Below, piece after piece: positions 1-8,603 of a stretch of 60,153 nt of DNA (position 1 is its first letter; every line of letters begins with the position of its first letter). The position numbers were made by a program, and so were the translations under genes. Origin of the DNA: Vulcanimicrobiota bacterium (GTDB taxonomy: Bacteria > Vulcanimicrobiota > JAJTBE01); contig JAIORV010000130.1 of the NCBI GenBank assembly GCA_021107945.1, forward strand, positions 1 to 60,153, in the 5' to 3' direction. The notes beneath the pieces were generated by a model that worked only from the letters and a program-made list of their open reading frames with translations, did not search any database and was not told where the DNA came from.

Positions 1-254
1 CCTGCCCTTTCTTCATACCATATATATTACACAGAGAAAGGAAAACTCATGCAAATAATCGAAAATTTTTTAAATTATTTTCTGCATGGGGGTGAACAGT
101 TACCATTATGTTAACATTGGAAAGAATTCCGTTCAGAAATGGCAGGCTTTTGCCCCTTTGGGAGCCGAAAAGTCAGACGAAATCGTTTTCCTTGTGTTCC
201 GAGCATATCATTAATAAACAGTATCATTAACAGATCGACAGGAAGTGTATATTC
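1..254. other. Window edge, no gene seen
   Basis: This is the downstream flank of the K+ channel gene. I see no convincing coding frame or RNA here; the short frames in it overlap the 3' end of the channel gene and have no ribosome binding site. Confidence 0.5.
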
Positions 255-1364
255 CTATTTTTCTTGCTTGTCTGTTTCTCTTTTCTTTGCCGTTTCAAGC
301 TCTTTTTCAAACCATTTCCAGTCAAGTTGTCCCTGTACTGTGATGATCAGCAGGTCATCTTCTTCGATCATCATATCAAAAGACGGGCAATTTACGGGCT
401 TTTTGTTTCTTATCAGGGCGAATGGATTTATTGTATGTCCTTTTTTCTCCGCCACACGGATTGAGTAAATCATCAACTCTCCCCATGTCCAGCCCACAAT
501 TTTCGTGGGTCTCACTGTCATGGGATTTCCACCCTCGGTATTGAGAAGAAGTCTCTGGATTGTCGGAGCACAGAAAGGATCGTGAATTTCCTGAACAATC
601 GCGAGGATTTCCAGAGATTCCATAATCGTTGTGGATTTTTTGTCGGCGAAAAGCCATTCGTTATTGGGATCCACAAGCATATGTATGATCCTGGTCGTAT
701 CGCCTGCAAATTTTTCTATCATATCAACGGTAACCTTGGTGGTTGCATCGGATTCTGGATTTAAAGAATCGGCGGGGAACACTATTGCCACCCAATTTTC
801 CTGTAATTTTGCTTGTTTGTATGTATCTTCCGAAAGTATTGAGCCTTTCAGAAAGTGCATATTGGGAAGCGCTGAGATACCCGGCGGTAATTCATCAAGT
901 TTATTGTCAACAACGCAAACGGGAATATCGGGGTCAGCAAATCGAAGCTCCCTTAACAATTCAACGAACCTGCTCGTTCCCGGGTAATTAAATATTACAA
1001 TTCCATTTTTGAAAGGATTTTCCAACAAACCCAGCCTCCTTCTATCACGCATTTCTTCCCTGTAATCAAACAACGCACCAATCAATGTGCCCAGGATCGC
1101 AATTCCAAGCATTCCAAAAAGTATTGTCGCCCAGCGACCGGCAGTAGTCTCGGCGGGACGATTCCCATAACCGACCGTCGTAGCCGTCTGCCAGACTTGC
1201 CATATTGCCTCTTCCCATGACACATTCTCAATGAATTTGAACGAGATAGTAAATAAAATTCCGATGAGTATAAACATTACTGCCATATCAAGAATCCACA
1301 CGAGGGTTCTCTTGTGTCTGAGTTTATCCCTTAAGTTTTGAGAGAGAAAAAAATGAATAAGCAT
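255..1364 (-). CDS. Two-TM potassium channel with cytoplasmic RCK (TrkA-N/TrkA-C) domains
   Basis: The 369-residue protein has TM1 at about residues 22-42, a pore helix, a canonical selectivity filter TTVGYGN at 62-68, and TM2 at about 76-98. A Rossmann-like RCK domain follows from about residue 117, where the nucleotide-binding turn reads FNYPGTS instead of the usual GxGxxG, and a TrkA-C-like domain occupies about 280-350. The architecture matches MthK/Kch-type ligand-gated K+ channels, which form tetramers in the inner membrane and are gated by Ca2+, nucleotide or c-di-AMP; the ligand cannot be told from sequence. The gene stands alone, divergent from hutI. A strong Shine-Dalgarno (GGGAGGT) lies about 16 nt before the ATG, which is long; a frame-matched ATT sits at a better distance, so the start is slightly uncertain. 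Confidence 0.9.
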   Translation of the reverse strand: MLIHFFLSQNLRDKLRHKRTLVWILDMAVMFILIGILFTISFKFIENVSWEEAIWQVWQTATTVGYGNRPAETTAGRWATILFGMLGIAILGTLIGALFDYREEMRDRRRLGLLENPFKNGIVIFNYPGTSRFVELLRELRFADPDIPVCVVDNKLDELPPGISALPNMHFLKGSILSEDTYKQAKLQENWVAIVFPADSLNPESDATTKVTVDMIEKFAGDTTRIIHMLVDPNNEWLFADKKSTTIMESLEILAIVQEIHDPFCAPTIQRLLLNTEGGNPMTVRPTKIVGWTWGELMIYSIRVAEKKGHTINPFALIRNKKPVNCPSFDMMIEEDDLLIITVQGQLDWKWFEKELETAKKRETDKQEK

Positions 1365-1682
1365 ATCCCGTTCAATAAGACCTCCCTTTAAATTCCGGGG
1401 CGATATCTCCGGTTGATGGTTTTATACTTTCATGGGAGCATAGAAAAAACGCTCTTTAAAATCTAGTTCAATAAAAATTGGTATATCCTTCAAGTTGATT
1501 TGGCAATTTTAAGAATAACATATCAAAATCGCCCTGCTCAATCCCCGTTTTTTAATCTTCATATACATTTCAGGGATGGAATGGAGAAGATGATAATTGA
1601 CTCAATTATATTTTACAGGAAGGGTTTATCAATCGGATAATAAAAATATTCTTGCAAATCTATTTCACGAGGAGACCGCAAT
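1365..1682. other. Divergent intergenic region between K+ channel and hutI
   Basis: About 320 bp that must hold the promoters for both flanking genes. I see no consensus -35/-10 pair with good spacing and no palindromic operator. The hutI ribosome binding site (GAGGAGA) lies at its right end, 7 nt before the ATG. Confidence 0.5.
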
Positions 1683-2948
1683 ATGAAGGAAGTCGATCTT
1701 ATAATTTTTACCGATTGTCTTGTAACTTGCAAGGGAGACAGGAAACCAAAGTCAGCAGAGAAGATGAAAGATGTTGGAATCATCGAAAACGGGGCGGTTG
1801 CTGTTGATGATGGGATTATAGTCGGTGTGGGCACGCAAAATGAAATTAAATCGGGATTCAGAGCAAAAATGAAGCCTCTGGGACAAAAAATTGATACAAA
1901 GGCATTCCCCATACTACCAGGGCTTGTTGACAGCCATACACACCCGGTTTTTGCCGGCGACAGAGTCAGAGAGTTTATTATGCGCTCCGGAGGGGCGACA
2001 TACCAGGAAATACACGCCGCAGGTGGCGGGATACAGTTTACTGTTAACCAAACCAGGGAAGCGCCAACAATTGGCCTTTATTTAAAAGCGAGGATGACCC
2101 TTAAAAGAATGCTGGAGCATGGCAGCACGACCGTCGAGGCAAAGAGCGGTTACGGGCTGAATAAGGAAGAAGAGATCAGGGAGCTTGATATAATAAGAGA
2201 TTTGGATGAGGATCTTCCCATGGATATTATCCCTACATTTATGGGAGCCCATTCCATACCAACCGAGTTCAAGGATAATCGCGGGGAGTTTATCAGAAGC
2301 ATAATGGAAGAAATGATGCCCGAGGTAAAAAAGAGAAACCTGGCAAAATTTGTAGATGTATTTTGTGAACAAGGCGCTTTTACTCTGGACGAGACAAGAA
2401 AAATCCTTGAATCTGCAAAAGAAATGGGGTTCAAGACAAAACTCCATGCCGAGGAGTTCTCAAGCATGGGAAGCGCCAGGATGGCCGGTGAAATGGGAGC
2501 AACTTCGGTTGATCACCTTCTTTGTATTTCTGATGATGATATAAAAGCATTGGCCGATACGGATACCATTCTTACGGTTATGCCCGGAACTTTATTCTTC
2601 CTTGATATGAAAAAATATGCGCCGGCAAGAAAAATGATTGATATGGGCGCAAAAATTGCACTTGCCACAGATTACAACGCGGGCTCCTGTATGTCCGAAT
2701 CCATGCAGATGGCGATGTCCCTGGGTGTGATTGCAATGAAAATGACCCCTGAGGAAGCTATAAACTCTGCAACATATAACGCCGCTTTCGCCGTCGGGAT
2801 GAGTGATGCTGTCGGCAGTATAGAGGTTGGCAAAAAGGCGGATATGATAGTTATGGGAATTAACAACTACAGGGAGATACCTTACCACTTCGGAGTAAAC
2901 CTCGTGAAAATGGTATTCAAAAGCGGTAAGGTTGTTGTGGAGAGGTAG
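1683..2948 (+). CDS. hutI: Imidazolonepropionase
   Basis: HutI hydrolyses 4-imidazolone-5-propanoate to N-formimino-L-glutamate, the third step of histidine degradation, in the cytoplasm. The 421-residue length is normal for the family. It belongs to the metal-dependent amidohydrolases: the metal-binding HxH is at His85-Thr-His87 within LVDSHTHPVFAGDR, followed by the family segments GGGIQFTV, EAKSGYGL, the HAE metal-site region (KLHAEEFSS) and the late ALATDYNAGS with its metal-ligand Asp. The start is supported by GAGGAGA 7 nt upstream. No hutH, hutU, hutG or formiminotransferase gene lies in the window, so the rest of the pathway must be elsewhere or the enzyme works alone. Confidence 0.95.
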   Translation: MKEVDLIIFTDCLVTCKGDRKPKSAEKMKDVGIIENGAVAVDDGIIVGVGTQNEIKSGFRAKMKPLGQKIDTKAFPILPGLVDSHTHPVFAGDRVREFIMRSGGATYQEIHAAGGGIQFTVNQTREAPTIGLYLKARMTLKRMLEHGSTTVEAKSGYGLNKEEEIRELDIIRDLDEDLPMDIIPTFMGAHSIPTEFKDNRGEFIRSIMEEMMPEVKKRNLAKFVDVFCEQGAFTLDETRKILESAKEMGFKTKLHAEEFSSMGSARMAGEMGATSVDHLLCISDDDIKALADTDTILTVMPGTLFFLDMKKYAPARKMIDMGAKIALATDYNAGSCMSESMQMAMSLGVIAMKMTPEEAINSATYNAAFAVGMSDAVGSIEVGKKADMIVMGINNYREIPYHFGVNLVKMVFKSGKVVVER

Positions 2949-2969
2949 TAAGTCCCTTGTCTTCCATGC

Positions 2970-3176
2970 TGTCATCCTGAGCGGAAAACCGATTAACTTA
3001 CTTTAACAAAAAAACCTCTCTCAAGAACAAGGTTTACATATCTCCAACATATTAATCAGCGAAGGATCTCTTCTCCCTGATTCTTCGCTATGTGAATCAT
3101 TTTCTTTCAACAAAAATCCGTCTTTGAGTAGATTATCGAAGTAAAGAAAGTCTCTTGTGATCCGCTCAGAATGACA
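2970..3176. repeat. TIR element, copy 1 (about 207 bp)
   Basis: The element begins TGTCATCCTGAGCGG and ends CCGCTCAGAATGACA, a 15-bp terminal inverted repeat with one mismatch. Internally it carries CAGCGAAGGATCTC and, inverted, GATTCTTCGCT. It has no coding capacity. Related copies lie at 8305-8555, 40589-40857, 40899-41053, 41073-41174 (partial) and 59901-60133. Confidence 0.85.
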
Positions 3177-3245
3177 GTCTGCATGATTGCGAGCGAAGCG
3201 AAGCAATCTCACAAGAATGTTCAAAACAAAGGTTCAAGGTGAACA

Positions 3246-3830
3246 TCATGGAGCTTTCCATATTATCACATTATTTTTATTTGAAATGGAGAACATGGGT
3301 TGATCTTTTGAGGACACGGATATTTTTGCCTTGGATTTGCCATTGCCCGCAAGCAAAGAAAGAGCAGGCAGTCCTTCCTGAGATACTGTCATTCCGGCCC
3401 GTGGTATGCCGTTTCCATCGGGCATGATCAGACTTGATGAACCGTCTGTGAGAACCGCCAAGCCAAGCTTTATCTTTCCGTCGCTGTCGTAAAGTCGAAG
3501 AAGTGGTGCTCCGTCTTTGAGGACTTGCGCTTTCAAACGGGATGTTCCGTTACCGTCGAGGAGATCAAGGACAGGCTCCCCTTCCGACACTCCAAGGAAA
3601 ACCCTCAATCTTCCAAGAGAATCCTTGATAATGACTCTTTTAGTGTAATCTGTATCGCTGTACCTGTCCTCGTATGCATTGACTGTGGATGATCTGTTAA
3701 TGAAAAAGAATATCAGCACAATCAGAAGCGACATTGCGGTCAGGATTTTCCAGATTTTCATTTCTCTTCTTCCATAATCAATTTTTTTCTCCAACTCAAG
3801 TAATCTTTGCTCCATTGAGATATTTTGCAT
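3246..3830 (-). CDS. Membrane-anchored protein with short beta-type repeats, function unknown
   Basis: The 194-residue protein has a short charged N-terminus (residues 1-25, possible coiled coil), one transmembrane segment at about 27-45, then about 140 residues of a roughly 25-residue repeat. Each repeat has the shape hydrophobic-x-D-x-x-G-K-x-R ... V/L-x-D/E-G-x-P-x-L-x-L-x-D/G-x-N-G; five copies can be aligned by eye. The pattern suggests stacked beta strands (a beta-solenoid or fibre-like ectodomain) outside the cytoplasmic membrane. I do not recognise a named family. AAGGAGA 8 nt before the ATG supports the start. It is separated from the nicotinamidase-like gene by about 80 bp and is read in the same direction, so co-transcription is possible. 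Confidence 0.7.
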   Translation of the reverse strand: MQNISMEQRLLELEKKIDYGRREMKIWKILTAMSLLIVLIFFFINRSSTVNAYEDRYSDTDYTKRVIIKDSLGRLRVFLGVSEGEPVLDLLDGNGTSRLKAQVLKDGAPLLRLYDSDGKIKLGLAVLTDGSSSLIMPDGNGIPRAGMTVSQEGLPALSLLAGNGKSKAKISVSSKDQPMFSISNKNNVIIWKAP

Positions 3831-3913
3831 AGATTTATTCTCCTTTGATGCTTCAAATACGGCGGGTCGGGAGACCCGCCGCTACTCAAAAACAGTGTCA
3901 TTTTCTTCAATTT

Positions 3914-4642
3914 TTACACAATCTCCCTTACCGCATTTATCCCGTTAAGCTTCATGTGATACAGGAAGATAATGTGAAGCAGGTCTCCGGGATGGGGAGT
4001 GGCGCCAATTTTTTTGGCAATGTCAACGGGTAAGTCGTATGTCGCGATTGCATTGTCCGGTACGATTACCTCCCAGTGGTACCCCTTTGCGTTACCGAAT
4101 AACTTCACATGAAGCGCCAAATGGTATGTACAAAGGTCGGTGCAATCGCCAAGTACAATTATCTTCTTCGGGTTCTTCTCAAGCAACCATTCTTCGAGAT
4201 CCGTGTCAATGCCGGAGTTGATTGATCTCTTTTGAATGACCTTCATAAGGTTGAAAAACGGAAGCTCCTTAAATTCCCTGACCGTCTCTGCCTCTTCGGT
4301 TTCCTCTACACAGTGCGGTGGGAAATGTGCAAATTCAGGCGAGTCCTCCGGGTGAGTGTCCTGGGGAAGTACGAAGTTCCTTACTCCGAGGTCATAGGCT
4401 TTCCTTAATATCTCAACAATAGGCTCGATAATCGCCTTAACACGGGGAGATGCAAGGGGTCCGATACGACAGAATCCCTCGATAACATCGACGGATATGA
4501 CGGCTACATTTTCCGGACCTCCTGCTTCTTCCACGATTTTTTTCATGGGGATATGTTCAAGACTTTCTTCCATTTCCTTGAGGTATTCAAAGAATGACCT
4601 GTTTTGTTTCAGGAATCCATCTATATTATTGATATATGACAT
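3914..4642 (-). CDS. Nicotinamidase-like isochorismatase-family hydrolase
   Basis: Cysteine hydrolase fold. Counting from the longer possible start, the candidate triad is Asp55 (ISVDVIEGF), Lys141 (IQKRSINSG) and Cys174 (GDCTDLC, the ATDxC-type nucleophile motif). The metal-site pattern is DTH at 98-100 with a further His at 109, followed by FPPHCVEETEEAE, which resembles the WPxHCVxGTxGAE signature of nicotinamidases. The next gene upstream on this strand is nicotinate phosphoribosyltransferase, so deamidation of nicotinamide to nicotinate followed by NAMN synthesis is the likely role. The protein is longer at the N-terminus than PncA. AAAGGATG lies 6 nt before the second ATG at 4642, which I prefer; the alternative ATG is at 4651. 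Confidence 0.85.
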   Translation of the reverse strand: MSYINNIDGFLKQNRSFFEYLKEMEESLEHIPMKKIVEEAGGPENVAVISVDVIEGFCRIGPLASPRVKAIIEPIVEILRKAYDLGVRNFVLPQDTHPEDSPEFAHFPPHCVEETEEAETVREFKELPFFNLMKVIQKRSINSGIDTDLEEWLLEKNPKKIIVLGDCTDLCTYHLALHVKLFGNAKGYHWEVIVPDNAIATYDLPVDIAKKIGATPHPGDLLHIIFLYHMKLNGINAVREIV

Positions 4643-4774
4643 ATTTATCATCCTTTCGTTTAGTGTGATTTCAAAGAATTGTTATTTAGATGGGAATGGG
4701 TAAATATAAGCGTGGTGGTCGCGATTTGAAATCATTTCTACCTTACAATCAAATTTTAGAATGGAAGCCCTATA

Positions 4775-4843
4775 AACCGTTAAAACGGTTAGGTTGTTGA
4801 GTATGGTTGGTTATCCTCCACATCCCCCAGTTGAAACTGGGGG
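4775..4843. repeat. Two adjacent perfect palindromes
   Basis: AACCGTT-AA-AACGGTT at 4775-4790 and CCCCCAGTT-GA-AACTGGGGG at 4825-4843 (one further flanking base pair is possible). Both have almost no loop and no following T-run, so neither looks like an intrinsic terminator. They lie between the two NAD-salvage genes. Confidence 0.7.
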
Positions 4844-4918
4844 TTAATCTCATGAAAGAGGTTGGAAAATAGAAGTTGGATATGAAAGTGGGAGATGAGA
4901 GGTGGGAAACGGGAAGTT

Positions 4919-4948
4919 ATCGGGACGGGGACGTCCCTCCTACAGATC
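4919..4948 (+). repeat. 30-bp hairpin element, copy 1
   Basis: ATCGGGACGGGGACGTCCCTCCTACAGATC-type element; core stem GGGACG / CGTCCC with a GGGA tetraloop. Followed by word-like repeats (CTTCGTGTCCTCCGTGGC) up to about 5035. Confidence 0.8.
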
Positions 4949-5118
4949 CGACATCCGTTACCCGGCATCCGTCTATCGGGACTACAGAATCCGTCATTTC
5001 CTTCGTGTCCTCCGTGGCTTCGTGGTGAAATATCTCCACACTCCGGTCTCGGTTCTCAATTTTCCTAATTTCCTCATTTCCTTAGAGGTATAATTCCTCA
5101 TTCCGGTCTCCGCATTCC

Positions 5119-6279
5119 TCATTCCACAATCACAAGATCGGGATTGGGGTTGTATTTCCTTCCCACTTTGGCACAGCTTTTCCATTTGTCGTCTTCTTTG
5201 ATCATCACCACATCGGCCGTAAAGTCATAACTCCCCTTGAGGAGCCATGATCCCACCGCATAAACGTCTGCGGGGATGTTTAACTTCTCGAAAAGCTTGA
5301 TTTTATCGGGGTTGAATCCACCTGACACTACTATCTTGACCCAGTTGTACCCTGCTTCATCAAGAGCTTTCCTTACTTTCCTGACCAGCTTCGGATTCAC
5401 ACCTGTGGGTGGAAATACGGACATATCTTCCCAGAGTGATTTGTCAACCATTGTTGCCGATGTATCCAGGCGAACTCCCCAGAGCTTCTTTCCCAGCGCC
5501 TGGGCGCATTTCAGTGAAGTAGTCACAGAATCGTTTTGAAAATCGACAAGTGCGATTACGGAGACTTCCGGGTCCATATATTCCGCAAACTTCTCGGTGG
5601 CTTTGACGGTATCCCCGTTGTATGCGGCGATCAGTGAATGGGGAATTGTCCCAAGTCCCTTTGAGCCCCACCATTGCGCCTGGGCGTCGGTTGAAACTCC
5701 AAGCGTGCCTGTAATATATGCGGCGTATCCGTCGCCGGTCTGCATCAGATGATGATCAAACCTTGCCGGGAAAAACAATATAGGCTTCCCGTTTGCCGCA
5801 TTGACTACAGCCTTCGTGTTCGTGGCGATTTTGGTTCTCCTGGCAAGCACACCGAGGTAATCAGTCTCCAGGTGAGCAAACAGGGAATAGTCGCCGGCAA
5901 TTGTCATTACAACGTCGAAAGGTTTTATCAGGTCGCCGTCATACAGAGCTTTGACTTCGAGTTTATCCCATCCGTCAATCCATTTTCCGCTCTTGTCGTA
6001 GTATCCCGAGCAGAATTTCAATATTGCAATTGCCTCATCTATACCACATAGAAGGGAGTTATGTTTTTGAAAAACCTGCATCAGAACAACAGGATGATAA
6101 TTGTCCTTTTCCAGTATTTCCTTTGCACGGTTGAAGTATTTATCGGAATAATAACCTTCCCTCATTTTTTCTACAGGGAGCTCGAAAGTTTCAGGATCCA
6201 GCCTGAAGCCTCTCTCACGGGCTTTCAATGGAGGAAATGAACTTTTGGCTTTGTCACCTTTGGTTGTGGTGTTTCCCAT
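5119..6279 (-). CDS. pncB: Nicotinate phosphoribosyltransferase
   Basis: This enzyme makes nicotinate mononucleotide from nicotinate and PRPP (Preiss-Handler NAD salvage). The 386-residue length suits the shorter NAPRTase class. Recognisable family segments are ALYDGDLI, LARRTKIATNTK, FFPARFDHH, GSKGLGTIPHSLIAAYNGD and the phosphate-binding end of the barrel KIVVSGGFNPDKIKLF followed by DVYAVGSWL. A strong ribosome binding site (GGGAGGT) sits 7 nt before the ATG. The nicotinamidase-like hydrolase lies downstream on the same strand, about 475 bp away, the gap being filled with hairpin repeats. The last codons run close to word-like repeat DNA but the protein end looks normal. Confidence 0.92.
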   Translation of the reverse strand: MGNTTTKGDKAKSSFPPLKARERGFRLDPETFELPVEKMREGYYSDKYFNRAKEILEKDNYHPVVLMQVFQKHNSLLCGIDEAIAILKFCSGYYDKSGKWIDGWDKLEVKALYDGDLIKPFDVVMTIAGDYSLFAHLETDYLGVLARRTKIATNTKAVVNAANGKPILFFPARFDHHLMQTGDGYAAYITGTLGVSTDAQAQWWGSKGLGTIPHSLIAAYNGDTVKATEKFAEYMDPEVSVIALVDFQNDSVTTSLKCAQALGKKLWGVRLDTSATMVDKSLWEDMSVFPPTGVNPKLVRKVRKALDEAGYNWVKIVVSGGFNPDKIKLFEKLNIPADVYAVGSWLLKGSYDFTADVVMIKEDDKWKSCAKVGRKYNPNPDLVIVE

Positions 6280-6333
6280 AATAATAACCTCCCATATACT
6301 CTTGTTCGAAGTATGGTTTCATTTCTTTTAGCC

Positions 6334-7245
6334 TCATTTCCTTCTTATCTCCCTTCGAAAATTTTTCATAGTATTATGTTTGGACGAAAAACCTCCTGAT
6401 TTTCTGGTCGATTTGTCAATTTTATGCCTGACAATTTTCCCAATTTGCTCTCTCATCATTTCAGCATTCCTATATCTAAGATGTGGATCAATCGCCATGG
6501 ATCTAAAAATGACGTTTGAGAGGTCATTGGGAATTGCAGTATTATACTTCCGGGGAGGCACGATGTCCTGTCCCATCAGCCTGCTGACTGCATCCATAGG
6601 GAATTGCCCTGTCAACAGGTAATAAAGTGTCGCCCCGGTTGAGTATATATCGGATGCCGGTGTTGTCTTGCCGGTTGATGTGCATTGTTCCGGCGAAGCC
6701 ATATAGGGGGTGAATGCTCCCCTTGCGCCGGGTGATGTAACGAGCCTGACCCCAGCCTTGGCGATTCCGAAATCAACAAGGGTTGCGAAACCTGTGGGAG
6801 TTACCTTGATGTTTCCCGGTTTTATGTCCCTATGTACAATGTCGTTGGAATGGATATATTCAAGCGCTCCAAGGATCTGTATAATCCACTCCATAACATC
6901 TTTATTGTTGAGAAAGCCTGTGGACTTATTGAGGATTTCCTGGAGATCCTTACCCTCGATATAATCCATCACGAGGTAATGCTTCGTGCTTTCAGAGAAA
7001 TAATCGGTGACCCTTGGGAGGTGTGGATGTTTCAGCTTTGCCAGGATTTTCGCCTCAGATTTGAACTGAGTGATTGATGCAGGTGAATTGTCAAACAGCA
7101 TTTTCACGGCAACCGGCACATCAAGCGCTGTATCTCTTCCCTTATAGACTGCGCCGAAGCCACCCTCGCCCAGGAGATGCTCTATTTGATACCTGTCTTT
7201 TATGGTCATTCCCGACAGGTTATTATGGATGTTAAGTAAATTCAT
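6334..7245 (-). CDS. Eukaryotic-type Ser/Thr protein kinase, soluble
   Basis: A complete bacterial Hanks-type kinase domain: glycine loop LGEGGFGAVYKG, VAVKML lysine, HRDIKPGN catalytic loop, DFGIAK, APE-equivalent MASPEQ, and DIYSTGATLYYLLTG. There is no transmembrane segment; the last 35 residues are basic and disordered-looking. The ATG at 7245 is preferred because GAGGTG lies 6 nt upstream; an in-frame ATG at 7278 adds 11 residues but lacks a binding site. It is the last gene of a minus-strand cluster (VWA, FHA, two unknowns, kinase) and is the likely writer of the phosphothreonine marks read by the FHA protein. Its substrates are not known from sequence. Confidence 0.93.
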   Translation of the reverse strand: MNLLNIHNNLSGMTIKDRYQIEHLLGEGGFGAVYKGRDTALDVPVAVKMLFDNSPASITQFKSEAKILAKLKHPHLPRVTDYFSESTKHYLVMDYIEGKDLQEILNKSTGFLNNKDVMEWIIQILGALEYIHSNDIVHRDIKPGNIKVTPTGFATLVDFGIAKAGVRLVTSPGARGAFTPYMASPEQCTSTGKTTPASDIYSTGATLYYLLTGQFPMDAVSRLMGQDIVPPRKYNTAIPNDLSNVIFRSMAIDPHLRYRNAEMMREQIGKIVRHKIDKSTRKSGGFSSKHNTMKNFRREIRRK

Positions 7246-7312
7246 CGGGTTCACCTCTAATCTCTCATCTGAGGGCATCGAAAAACCTTAAAATCTCTAT
7301 ATTTTCCTTTTT

Positions 7313-7406
7313 TTTCCATTTCCCATTCACCACAGAGGACATAGAAATATCAATGTTTTTTCTCCGGTTATCCTCTGCGGCCTCTGCGATCTCTGCGTTG
7401 AAAAAC
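7313..7406. repeat. Word-like repeat (CCCATT / CTCTGCG words)
   Basis: A run of short related words, TTTCCCATTCACCACAGAGG followed about 45 bp later by CCTCTGCGGCCTCTGCGATCTCTGCGTTGAA (written here only as the words CCTCTGCGG, CCTCTGCGA, TCTCTGCGT). The same vocabulary recurs in most gaps of the window. Confidence 0.7.
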
Positions 7407-7412
7407 CACTTC

Positions 7413-8279
7413 TCATATCATATCAATCGCAATCTTGAAATCCGCCACTGTCGAGAAACGATAATCGGGTTGCGTGGATCTCACCGTAAGGTCGTTCTCC
7501 AGATGTTTCCTGATCCCGGATATTAGTGATTGTTCTGCGTTGTGACTATTGGATTTTCCTATTGACATGACGCTCACATACTTTCCCATGTCAACCAGAT
7601 CCCATATTTTGAGATCCTCCGGATTCCTCAGTCTGGAATCGGCGACTATTCTGCAGTCAACTGCACCGATGGCGGAATAAAAGATTCTCTGAGGATCCTT
7701 TCCCACCAGGAGTATCCGTTCAGGCTTTCTATCCGTCACCGCCTCCTCGACTTTTTGTGAGAAAAAGACATTATTTCCCTTGAATGTCGTTGTATATGGG
7801 CTCATTTGAATTAGCTCCATCATAGCCGGTGAGATGTTCTTGCTCGATGGAAGTATTATCATGAGGTCGTTTCCGTTATTCTTCAGCATTTCTTCTATTG
7901 ATACCACCGTGTCCCGATTATCCCCCACATCATCAAGTAAGACAACCAGGGTATCGGAAAACTTTGCGGATCTCTCGAGTACGTTTATTCCATAAGATTT
8001 CCCCAGGAGATGTTTAAAAAGAATACCATCGTCAATACGATCCGATATTGGGGGACTATGTGAAGATAATGTGTTGACCGGTGTCAGAACGGATACCTCA
8101 GGGAAATCTTTCCATCCCATAAATCGCAGATCCCTCAGGCAGTTAATCGTGGGAAGAACCGAGGCGAGACCGCCCCTTACAACGAGAGTATGATCGTGAT
8201 TGTTCCTGATGATTGTTTCCACATCCCGATTACCAGCGAGAAAGTTCCAGGTTGCCGTGTTAAATACCTCGGTGCTCAT
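7413..8279 (-). CDS. Unknown protein in kinase/FHA/VWA cluster (288 aa)
   Basis: I do not recognise a family. The sequence is soluble, with alternating beta/alpha character: HTLVVRGGLASVLPTI, TLVVLLDDVGDNRDTVVSIEEML, DLMIILPSS and ERILLVGKDPQRIFYSAIG read like Rossmann-type strands and helices. There is no clear nucleotide-binding loop or catalytic motif. AAAGGATGATG precedes the ATG at a suitable distance. The gene follows the 407-residue unknown after a 324-bp gap holding a TIR element and precedes the kinase by about 170 bp. A partner or target of the kinase is a reasonable guess, no more. Confidence 0.75.
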   Translation of the reverse strand: MSTEVFNTATWNFLAGNRDVETIIRNNHDHTLVVRGGLASVLPTINCLRDLRFMGWKDFPEVSVLTPVNTLSSHSPPISDRIDDGILFKHLLGKSYGINVLERSAKFSDTLVVLLDDVGDNRDTVVSIEEMLKNNGNDLMIILPSSKNISPAMMELIQMSPYTTTFKGNNVFFSQKVEEAVTDRKPERILLVGKDPQRIFYSAIGAVDCRIVADSRLRNPEDLKIWDLVDMGKYVSVMSIGKSNSHNAEQSLISGIRKHLENDLTVRSTQPDYRFSTVADFKIAIDMI

Positions 8280-8304
8280 TGGTCATCATCCTTTCATTTT
8301 TTAT

Positions 8305-8555
8305 TGTCATCCTGAGCGAAATACGATCTTTTATTATACTGAACAAACCTTGGCAAGAATGGATTTTACTTACCTCCGATGAATTACTCAGCGAAGGATC
8401 TCGTTAACGCAAATCTTCTTTTCTATTGAGACTCGCTAAGTTTATACCATTGGGGTCTAGATTCTTCGCTATGAAATTCCCGGACATAAGACAATCCCGT
8501 CTTTGAGAAAGTCGTCGAAGTAAAGTAATTCTTTCTTGTATCGCTCAGAATGACA
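8305..8555. repeat. TIR element, copy 2 (about 251 bp)
   Basis: Ends are TGTCATCCTGAGCGA and TCGCTCAGAATGACA (15 bp, one mismatch). It holds the internal segments TTACTTACCTCCGATGA, CAGCGAAGGATCTCG and AGATTCTTCGCTATG, so the interior is partly palindromic too. A further weak end-like motif (TTCAGAGTGACA) follows at about 8570. It fills nearly all of the gap between two genes of the signalling cluster; no coding frame. Confidence 0.85.
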
Positions 8556-8603
8556 GTATGCCTTACGTTCAGAGTGACAATTCACTTGCCTCGTTGAATA
8601 ATT

